DNA of 20,387 nt from contig CADBMK010000081.1 of assembly GCA_902795785.1 (NCBI GenBank), positions 1 to 20,387 on the forward strand. Reading direction: 5' to 3'. Below are positions 14,665 through 20,387 of the stretch, piece after piece. Made by a program: the position numbers and the translations under genes. The notes below the pieces were generated by a model. The model was not told the DNA's origin and did no database searches. It worked only from the letters and a program-made list of their open reading frames with translations. Each line of letters opens with the position of its first letter. The stretch's first letter is position 1. The stretch is from an uncultured Bacteroidia bacterium. GTDB taxonomy: Bacteria; Bacteroidota; Bacteroidia; Bacteroidales; UBA932.

Positions 14665-15554
14665 TTCTTAGGCAGTTTGCACTGACGTCCAAGTTCCTCA
14701 AGATAATCCTGAGTGAAAAAATCCATACGTCCGGCAAGGGAGGCAAAGGTCAGCTCGCCGAAATATACTTTTCCTGCAATCTCATAAAAGTCCACGCGGA
14801 CCTCAGGGAAACCCTTTGACAGGGCGGATGCCGCTTCAATCATCTTCTCCAACCCCTTAGGCCTTGGAACCAGTCCCCTGCCGTCACGGTAGTGGTCCGT
14901 GAAGACTGAATGCTCCGGATGGACATTCCAGTCAAGGTCGTATGAATTGACATATGTGCCTTCCTTTGTCCTGCTGTAACAGGTCCATACTCCATACACC
15001 CTGCCGTCAAAACACCAGAACTTGTAGTCAATCATCGACGATGTGAACGGCAGATTCTCAGGTTCCAGAAGCTCCTCCGCAATCACGCACGGTTTGATGT
15101 CATTGTAATACATCTCGCCGTTCATATAGCCGAACTTTGTCTTGAGATGCTTTGCAAGATCCTCTCTGACAGCCTTTTCGTCAAAGCCTCCGGACTTATC
15201 CACAATGTGGAAGGAACCGCTGTCGTGGTTGCACTTGATGACGAATTTCTGAGGGAGCAGGTCGAAGTCTATTTCCTCGGCGTTCTCCCAGACTCCGAGA
15301 AGAGGAATCAGAAGATCTCCGTAACCCTTCTCCTTCACATAGTCCCTCACCCTGTATTTGTCAGAACACAATGACCATTTGGAAGTATCAGAGAAGCACA
15401 TCAGCCACTGAATCTTCTCATTTATATCGCGGGGGTTCTCCCAGTCGATGGGATAGCCCTTCCATTTCAGCCAGTCCTTCTCCACCACTCTCCTGTGGCA
15501 GAGGTCAAGCATGCGCCTGCGGCACCAGTTATTTATCTTTCTGATAAGACTCAT
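14661..15554 (-). CDS. TupA-like ATP-grasp protein
   Basis: The 297-residue protein fits the TupA-like ATP-grasp family. It has the typical opening with NPRDINEKIQWLM (39-51), DKYRVRDYVKEKGYG (65-79), LIPLLGVW, then the P-loop-like FVIKCNHDSGSFHIV (103-117), and EVRVDFYEIAGKVYFGELTFA near the C-terminus. ATP-grasp enzymes ligate carboxylates to amines via acyl-phosphates. Family members in polysaccharide or teichuronopeptide loci are thought to attach amino acids to uronic-acid polymers; that reaction is inferred, not shown. It overlaps its upstream and downstream neighbours by 4 nt each (ATGA), so the genes are translationally coupled. Substrate unknown. Confidence 0.85.
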   Translation of the reverse strand: MSLIRKINNWCRRRMLDLCHRRVVEKDWLKWKGYPIDWENPRDINEKIQWLMCFSDTSKWSLCSDKYRVRDYVKEKGYGDLLIPLLGVWENAEEIDFDLLPQKFVIKCNHDSGSFHIVDKSGGFDEKAVREDLAKHLKTKFGYMNGEMYYNDIKPCVIAEELLEPENLPFTSSMIDYKFWCFDGRVYGVWTCYSRTKEGTYVNSYDLDWNVHPEHSVFTDHYRDGRGLVPRPKGLEKMIEAASALSKGFPEVRVDFYEIAGKVYFGELTFASLAGRMDFFTQDYLEELGRQCKLPKK

Positions 15555-17077
15555 ACCCTGAGTTTAGATTTCACAAAATTCTTTTCTCCCTCGCTCAATC
15601 CAAAGACATAGGTTGAAAGAAGGATGGCCACCGTACTTGATGCCGAAAGAGCGAACACACGCCAGAATCCCGGATCCATGCTCTTCCAGACCGCAAAGCC
15701 TGCGCCCAGACCAAAGACAGTCACTGGAAGGACCCTCCAGACAACCTCCGTCAGGAACATCTTTGGAGGAAAACCGGTAACCCTGCTTATCATAAACAGT
15801 TTCACGATGTTACATACCGCATATACTGCTATGAAAACATAGAAACAACTGTACGCAGGATATCCTAACTTATACAGCACGAAGGTCAACGGGAATATCA
15901 GCGCCGAAACGGTGGAAATTACAATATAGAACTTCCTGATATTGCCGTCCGCCTGGATAAGGGTCGAGAACGAAGTCATCAAAAGATCCATCAGGGCGCA
16001 AATCAGAGCCAGTTTGGTGAAGGTTGCGCTGCCATGAGGAGCTTCCGGCCCCAGCCAGAGATACAGGATGGTCTCCGCCTCGAAGAGGAACGGGACTATG
16101 AACAGGAAGATAATAAGATAGGCGTACTTGGAGCCCTTGCAGGCAAGGTCGTACGCGTAGGAATTATCACCAGAAGAGTATGATTTTGTAATCTGAGGGT
16201 TCAGGGCCACAAGCACGCTGATGACGAACTGCCTTACGATGGCCTCCACATTGAGGGAAATGCCCCTCATTGTGTTATAAATTACGCCGAACACAAGGTT
16301 GATAAGCTGGGTAACTCCCTGTGTGTTCACCATATAGACAACGAACGACAAACCGCTCCATCCGGCAAAACCGAACATCCTGCTGAAATAGGCCTTGTCA
16401 AAGGAAATCCTCATGGTACTTTCAGGACAGTACTTGGAACAGTAAAGCGCATTCAGTCCCCTTACGACAAATGCCACAACCATCATCAGCAATCCATAAA
16501 GGAGAAGCTTGTCAATTGGAGAATGCAGGAGCGCAAAGGCGATGATGAGTTTGAACATCCCCTCCACGACGCCGATCATGGCAAACGCCCCCATCTTCTC
16601 ACGGGAAATGATGGCCGCATTGTACGGAACGCTCAGTAGGTTGACTATGAACGAGATAAGGGAGAACTGGAACAGAATCATGGCCACTCCCCTTCTGCCC
16701 TCAGGCAAGTTCATTATGTTGGCCACATACCACGTACCGGCCGTTTCACCAAGAAGCAGCAGTACGGCAGAAACCAAAAACATGATTCCGTTGGCCGTTG
16801 CAAACACCCTCTTCTGAGACTGGATATCGCCCCTGCCAATCTCGACCGCCATAAAACGGCTCACAGCCGTAGAGAAGGACGTGGTGATGACCGTCATCAT
16901 CGAAACGAAGCTGGCCACACTCTCATACACACCCTTATCGGTGGCGCCGAGGGCATTGAGGACGATTCTAGCCGTATAAAGACCGATAACAATCAGCAGG
17001 AACATACGGAAGTACAGCGCGACTGTATTCCGCGCTATCCTTCTGCTGTCGTCCGATATCTGTTTTGGGTCCGCCAT
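15551..17077 (-). CDS. Wzx-like polysaccharide flippase (MOP superfamily)
   Basis: The 508-residue protein is an inner-membrane protein with about 12-14 hydrophobic helices. It shows the start typical of Wzx/oligosaccharide flippases: RRIARNTVALYFRMF then YTARIVLNALGATDKGVY and SFSTAVSRFMAVEIGRGD in the first 80 residues. Such proteins flip undecaprenol-linked oligosaccharides to the periplasm. It starts 2 nt after the aminotransferase stop and overlaps the TupA-like gene by 4 nt. No Wzy-type polymerase or initiating sugar-phosphate transferase is in the window, so it may serve an incomplete or distributed pathway. Confidence 0.87.
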   Translation of the reverse strand: MADPKQISDDSRRIARNTVALYFRMFLLIVIGLYTARIVLNALGATDKGVYESVASFVSMMTVITTSFSTAVSRFMAVEIGRGDIQSQKRVFATANGIMFLVSAVLLLLGETAGTWYVANIMNLPEGRRGVAMILFQFSLISFIVNLLSVPYNAAIISREKMGAFAMIGVVEGMFKLIIAFALLHSPIDKLLLYGLLMMVVAFVVRGLNALYCSKYCPESTMRISFDKAYFSRMFGFAGWSGLSFVVYMVNTQGVTQLINLVFGVIYNTMRGISLNVEAIVRQFVISVLVALNPQITKSYSSGDNSYAYDLACKGSKYAYLIIFLFIVPFLFEAETILYLWLGPEAPHGSATFTKLALICALMDLLMTSFSTLIQADGNIRKFYIVISTVSALIFPLTFVLYKLGYPAYSCFYVFIAVYAVCNIVKLFMISRVTGFPPKMFLTEVVWRVLPVTVFGLGAGFAVWKSMDPGFWRVFALSASSTVAILLSTYVFGLSEGEKNFVKSKLRV

Positions 17078-17079
17078 TA

Positions 17080-18387
17080 TTATTCCCTATCCTCGTTGAA
17101 AGCCCTGAGACGCTCCTCCAGGACGGGATAGTCTTCTTCTTTCATATTGCTTGTACAAATTCTGAGACCTTTCTCCTTGCTGCCGAAGTTTGCAAGATTG
17201 ACGCAACTTACTCCGTAGTACAGCAGACGTGCAATCAACTCGGCACCGCTAAGGTCTCCGTAGCCGACCGTAAAGAAGAAACCGTCTCCAATCTCGTCTT
17301 TAAGGTCGTGACTGTAAACGATGTGGAAACCGTTGTCCGTAAAAATCTTCTTCAGCCTTGCTGCGCGCCGGCCATATTCCTTCATATCCTCCACGAAGCA
17401 GAGCTTACCCTCGATGCTGGCATTGAGCATTGCCGTATATGCCCACTGGGTGGCACACGACGTTCCGCAGGTATTGTTCTCAACGACATAGTCGATGAAG
17501 GTAGGGCCATAGGCTCCGCTGTTTCCGTAACGCTCGGCAAGGGCCGGGAACTCACGGTTATACAGTTTGTCACTGATGCAGACAAGTCCTATTCGGCCGC
17601 CCGCGTAACTGAACACCTTGCTGGCGCTTGTCATCACGATGCAGTTGGAGGTGTAATTTGCGATTGAAGGCGCAAACGGAGCCTCAAACGGATGGCTGAG
17701 GTCACGGCGGAAATCCATACAGAAGTATGCCTGGTCTTCAAGGACGATGGCATCGTATTTATCCGCCAACTCGGCAATGATCCTGAGCTCGCTGTCATCG
17801 AGGCAGATCCACGCCGGGTTATTAGGATTGCTGTAGGCTATCGCCGCTATATCGCCATGGGCGAGTTCCTTTTCAAGAGCCGCGCGAAGTTTCTCTCCGC
17901 GGACGCTGAAAATATCGAATTCACGCCACTGGATTCCAAGCATACGGCACTGAGCCTGCTGCAGTGGAAAACAAGGGTCGATGAAAAGTATCTTGTTCTT
18001 CTTCACGTCCGTCTGGGCCAGAAGAAGGAGTGACATAAAAGATCCTCCCACAGTTCCGGAAACCGGAACTACTGATTCAGGTTTAATGTCAATATTGAGG
18101 AAGGCCTTAAGGAAACGGCTTCCCGCCTCCTTAAGTTCAGGAAGTCCCGCACTTGGCGGATACTTTCCCGGGACGCCTCTTTTGAGGGCTTCTATTTCTG
18201 CGTTAATTCCAATTACGCTCGCCGGTAATCCAGGGTCTCCCTGTTCAAGATGAATAAATGGGATTCCTGTTGAATCTGCTATACTGTGGGCGAGACACAT
18301 CATCTGTCCAATCGTTGCCGAAGCAAGATCCGGGATGTGAGCCTCGCCCATGTGCTTTCGGACGAGGTCTTCAGAATAAACTTTCAT
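17080..18387 (-). CDS. Class I/II PLP-dependent aminotransferase
   Basis: The 435-residue cytosolic protein has the fold-type I aminotransferase layout: a GDPGLP segment (50-55), KYPPSAGLPELKEA (75-88), N190 in SNPNNPAW, D218 and Y221 in LEDQAYF, the PLP lysine K257 in TSASKVFSYAGGRIG, and the carboxylate-binding R409 in GLRICTS. It resembles the aspartate aminotransferase group, but the substrate cannot be read from sequence. It is the first gene of the polysaccharide operon, 2 nt before the flippase, so supplying an amino acid or amino sugar precursor is possible. It could equally be a general aminotransferase. A TATATTTG box lies at 18412-18419. Confidence 0.87.
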   Translation of the reverse strand: MKVYSEDLVRKHMGEAHIPDLASATIGQMMCLAHSIADSTGIPFIHLEQGDPGLPASVIGINAEIEALKRGVPGKYPPSAGLPELKEAGSRFLKAFLNIDIKPESVVPVSGTVGGSFMSLLLLAQTDVKKNKILFIDPCFPLQQAQCRMLGIQWREFDIFSVRGEKLRAALEKELAHGDIAAIAYSNPNNPAWICLDDSELRIIAELADKYDAIVLEDQAYFCMDFRRDLSHPFEAPFAPSIANYTSNCIVMTSASKVFSYAGGRIGLVCISDKLYNREFPALAERYGNSGAYGPTFIDYVVENNTCGTSCATQWAYTAMLNASIEGKLCFVEDMKEYGRRAARLKKIFTDNGFHIVYSHDLKDEIGDGFFFTVGYGDLSGAELIARLLYYGVSCVNLANFGSKEKGLRICTSNMKEEDYPVLEERLRAFNEDRE

Positions 18388-18411
18388 ACTATCTTATTTG
18401 TTAAGCTAGTT

Positions 18412-18419
18412 CAAATATA
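18412..18419 (-). promoter_or_regulatory. -7 box of the aminotransferase-flippase operon
   Basis: Minus-strand TATATTTG matches TAnnTTTG and would start transcription about 17 nt before the aminotransferase ATG. No clear TTG at -33. Just upstream, after the permease stop, is a T7 run (18421-18427) without an obvious hairpin, so some read-through from the permease gene may occur. Confidence 0.4.
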
Positions 18420-18435
18420 TAAAAAAATGCGGTCT

Positions 18436-19164
18436 CTACGTAAGAATGGCGGCAATTCCCGACACACCTATGTAAGCATAGACCACCTTGCGGAGGACCT
18501 TGAGCGGCATTCTGTTGAAGACAAGGGTGCCAAGCCAAAGGCCCACGAAGACCGCCGCCACCGCATATATCCATCCGATGCCGACCGCCCTTGTCACGAA
18601 ACCCTGACGAAAGCGGAAAAGAGTCATCGCCATGTTGCCGAAAAAGAAATAGGCCTGGGCAATGGCGGCATACTCATCCTTGGTCTTGGTGCAGGCCATG
18701 AAATAAAGGACGGCAGGAGGTCCCTGCATCGCAAAGAAGCCGCCCATCAGGCCAGAAGCCGTGCCCATGGTCAGCTGCACGGGTAGGCCCGAGTTCAGGC
18801 GGACACGCTCGCTGAAACAGAAGAACCAGACACTAACCAATATCAGGATGACACCGAGAACACGGCGCAGGGTATGGCTGTCAACCCTTGCCACGACAGA
18901 GACGGCAAGGAAGGACACAAGGATGAAAGTGAGAAGGATTGGAAGTAGTTTCTTCCACGGAATCACCTTCCTGTAGTAAACCGTAAGGTAGAAGGAATTC
19001 ACAAGTGCCAGAAGGCCAGACAAGGCGGTAGCCTCTGCATAAGACGGCATTATAAACGGGAGGACAGTCATGATGAAGATGCCGAAGCCGAAGCCCGTCA
19101 CCCTCTGTACAAAACTTGCCCCGGTGCAGAAAAGCACCAGCACCAATATGGACGTAACACTCAT
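18436..19164 (-). CDS. TauE/SafE-family permease
   Basis: The 242-residue protein is an inner-membrane protein with about 7-8 helices and the internal-repeat signature of the TauE/SafE family: an N-terminal repeat with TGFGFGIFIMTVLP (23-36), and a second with GTASGLMGGFFAMQGPPAVLY (about 133-153). Family members export sulfite, sulfoacetate or other anions; the substrate here is unknown. Its ATG directly follows the stop codon of the preceding gene with no gap (19164/19165), which suggests coupled translation with the unknown 182-residue protein. Confidence 0.87.
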   Translation of the reverse strand: MSVTSILVLVLFCTGASFVQRVTGFGFGIFIMTVLPFIMPSYAEATALSGLLALVNSFYLTVYYRKVIPWKKLLPILLTFILVSFLAVSVVARVDSHTLRRVLGVILILVSVWFFCFSERVRLNSGLPVQLTMGTASGLMGGFFAMQGPPAVLYFMACTKTKDEYAAIAQAYFFFGNMAMTLFRFRQGFVTRAVGIGWIYAVAAVFVGLWLGTLVFNRMPLKVLRKVVYAYIGVSGIAAILT

Positions 19165-19713
19165 TTACTGAATTCTCTGAAGACGGTAGCCAAGGCCGAA
19201 GAGGCCTATTGAAGAGCCTATACGGCGGAGGACCTCAACTCCACGTACGAAAACGTGGAAGGCGTCCACGCTGCCCGCCTCAACATTATCGTGACGGATA
19301 AGCGAGATGGCCTCGTCGGCGCAGCGCCTGAGAATGGTTGCCATCTTTCCCGCCTCTGGACTTCCAAGCGGGAATCCGAGCACTTTCTCCGTAATGAAAT
19401 CGTCCATGTCGTCAAAGCCTCGCGGGCCATAGAAATCAGTGTATTTCAACATCTTTCCCTGTTCCCAGTCCACATCCCACATCTTGGCCAGGCCAAGGCC
19501 GATATACCCTGCCCACGCAAATGCCACCTCAGGATAGGAGTTATACTCCGAAATGGCATCGCCAAGATAGGACTTGATCCATTCGTGCCACTTGCCGTCC
19601 AGATCGTCACTGGCAAGGACCTGACCTCCAAGGAGACCTTCTTCCGTACATATTTTAACGAGAACAGCCTCGAGGCGGTCCTCGAAGCTGTCATACATTT
19701 CAGTCTTTTCCAT
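19165..19713 (-). CDS. Unknown 182-residue soluble protein
   Basis: I do not recognise a family. The protein is acidic, has no signal peptide, and looks mostly helical. Notable segments are SYPEVAFAWAGYIGLGLAKMWDVDWE (positions about 58-83, a hydrophobic aromatic-rich stretch) and FYGPRGFDDMDDFI near 94-107. It starts at ATG 19713, about 11 nt after the predicted start site of a TATCTTTG box (19733-19740). It abuts the TauE/SafE permease gene without a gap, so a functional link to that transporter is plausible but not shown. Coding is supported by the clean reading frame, start position and operon fit. Confidence 0.6.
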   Translation of the reverse strand: MEKTEMYDSFEDRLEAVLVKICTEEGLLGGQVLASDDLDGKWHEWIKSYLGDAISEYNSYPEVAFAWAGYIGLGLAKMWDVDWEQGKMLKYTDFYGPRGFDDMDDFITEKVLGFPLGSPEAGKMATILRRCADEAISLIRHDNVEAGSVDAFHVFVRGVEVLRRIGSSIGLFGLGYRLQRIQ

Positions 19714-19732
19714 TGAACCGCTTTTTACGGCA

Positions 19733-19740
19733 CAAAGATA
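19733..19740 (-). promoter_or_regulatory. -7 box of the unknown protein/permease operon
   Basis: Minus-strand TATCTTTG matches TAnnTTTG and lies between the epimerase stop and the ATG at 19713. No clear TTG at -33; the -33 region falls inside the epimerase gene. It separates this pair transcriptionally from the epimerase. Confidence 0.45.
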
Positions 19741-19742
19741 AA

Positions 19743-20387
19743 CTATTTCATATAGAAGTCCCTGTACCAGGCGGCGAATCTTCTCAGGCCCTCACGCAGA
19801 GGAGTCGATGGCCTGAACCCGAAATCCCTCTCCAGAGGAGCCGTATCCGCATAGGTAACGGGGACGTCACCTGCCTGCATGGGCACCAGTTCCTTATGAG
19901 ACTCGAAGTCATAATCCTCCGGGAGGACGCCCTGGGCCACAAGCTCTTCCTCAAGGATGGTAACGAAGTCCAGAAGATTCTCCGGATGGCTGTTACCGAT
20001 GTTATACACCCTGTATGGGGGAACCGGAAGTCCGTCCACACCCTTTGAGCGGGCCGGAGCCTTAGCCATAACCCGGAGGACGCCCTCAACTATATCGTCT
20101 ATATAGGTGAAGTCCCTCCTGCAATTGCCGTAATTGAAGATCTTTATCTTCTTTCCCTTGACAAGTTTGTCTGTAAACCCGAAATAAGCCATATCAGGAC
20201 GGCCGGCAGGGCCATAGACGGTAAAGAAGCGGAGTCCGGTGGAAGGGATGTCATAGAGCTTGCTGTAAGCGTGGGCCATCAGTTCATTGCTCTTCTTGGT
20301 TGCGGCATAGAGGCTGACAGGCTGATCCACGTTGTCATCAGTACTGTAAGGCACCTTGGCGTTGGAGCCGTACACACTTGACGACGA
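19743..20387 (-). CDS. UDP-glucuronate 4-epimerase-like protein, N-terminus cut by window edge
   Basis: Only the C-terminal 214 residues are inside the window; the frame stays open to the right edge, beginning SSSSVYG. This is an extended SDR nucleotide-sugar epimerase. The visible part has the catalytic SSVYG, the Y-x3-K pair in YAATKKSNE, LRFFTVYGPAGRPDMA, and NYGNCRRDFTYIDDIVEGV. These features resemble UDP-glucuronate 4-epimerases, which make UDP-galacturonate for capsule or O-antigen synthesis. The Rossmann fold with the NAD-binding GxxGxxG is expected beyond the edge. A GTG at 20373-20375 is internal and not a start. It is separated from the unknown 182-residue gene by 29 nt. Confidence 0.87.
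   Translation of the reverse strand, partial: SSSSVYGSNAKVPYSTDDNVDQPVSLYAATKKSNELMAHAYSKLYDIPSTGLRFFTVYGPAGRPDMAYFGFTDKLVKGKKIKIFNYGNCRRDFTYIDDIVEGVLRVMAKAPARSKGVDGLPVPPYRVYNIGNSHPENLLDFVTILEEELVAQGVLPEDYDFESHKELVPMQAGDVPVTYADTAPLERDFGFRPSTPLREGLRRFAAWYRDFYMK

Noticed and set aside
14182..14685. Plus-strand open frame of 167 codons opposite the DUF616 gene
   Set aside because: Antisense to a recognisable family protein, no homology or start signals; it also runs into the 3' end of the TupA-like gene.
19255..19716. Plus-strand open frame of 153 codons opposite the unknown 182-residue gene
   Set aside because: Because the sense gene is itself unknown I considered this carefully. The minus-strand frame has a promoter box, a well-placed ATG and stop-start coupling to the permease; the plus frame has none of these.
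1..20387. Mobile elements, CRISPR arrays, attachment sites at the tRNA genes
   Set aside because: No transposase, integrase or direct repeat of the tRNA 3' ends was seen, and no spaced short repeats. Both tRNAs are followed by their own terminators and ordinary genes.

Overview
The window looks like a chromosomal segment of a Bacteroidales (Bacteroidetes) bacterium, probably a gut or other host-associated lineage; I cannot name the genus. The main evidence is the promoter grammar: several upstream regions carry the Bacteroidetes -7 box TAnnTTTG, and three of them also have a -33 TTG or TTTG exactly 19 bases upstream. Most starts lack a clear Shine-Dalgarno. The protein families also fit: paired CCDC81-type HU domains, a fimbrillin-like lipoprotein, a TupA-like ATP-grasp protein and a Wzx-like flippase. 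No mobile elements, CRISPR arrays or integrases were seen.

Layout from left to right. (1) 1-240: a strong promoter firing out of the left edge, in the style of stable-RNA promoters, and the groESL terminator. (2) 241-2151, minus: groES-groEL. (3) 2257-5655, minus: ppdK (pyruvate phosphate dikinase) followed 6 nt later by a YhhN-family membrane protein, closed by a hairpin. (4) 5775-5941, minus: tRNA-Val(UAC) with its own promoter and terminator. (5) 5944-7251, minus: folC, divergent from (6) 7307-9773, plus: a catalytically degenerate PurL-like protein followed 4 nt later by a PIN-PhoH ATPase. (7) 9794-13662, minus: a small double-HU-domain protein whose gene overlaps by 19 nt a gene for a 1162-residue lipoprotein with a calcineurin-like phosphoesterase domain. 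(8) 13725-13903, plus: tRNA-Asn(GUU) with promoter and a bidirectional terminator. (9) 13906-18387, minus: a tightly packed four-gene cell-surface polysaccharide operon (aminotransferase, Wzx-like flippase, TupA-like ATP-grasp, DUF616 glycosyltransferase-like). (10) 18436-19713, minus: an unknown 182-residue protein directly abutting a TauE/SafE permease. (11) 19743 to the right edge, minus: the C-terminal part of a UDP-glucuronate 4-epimerase-like protein.

How the parts fit: the left half is housekeeping (chaperonin, central carbon metabolism, folate, tRNA). The right half is directed at the cell envelope: a probably surface-exposed phosphoesterase lipoprotein, export and decoration of a glycan, an anion permease, and nucleotide-sugar epimerisation. 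The most unusual items are the PurL-like pseudoenzyme paired with PIN-PhoH, and the HU-domain gene translationally coupled to a giant lipoprotein phosphoesterase. I did not find anything I could defend as a complete new defence or mobile system.
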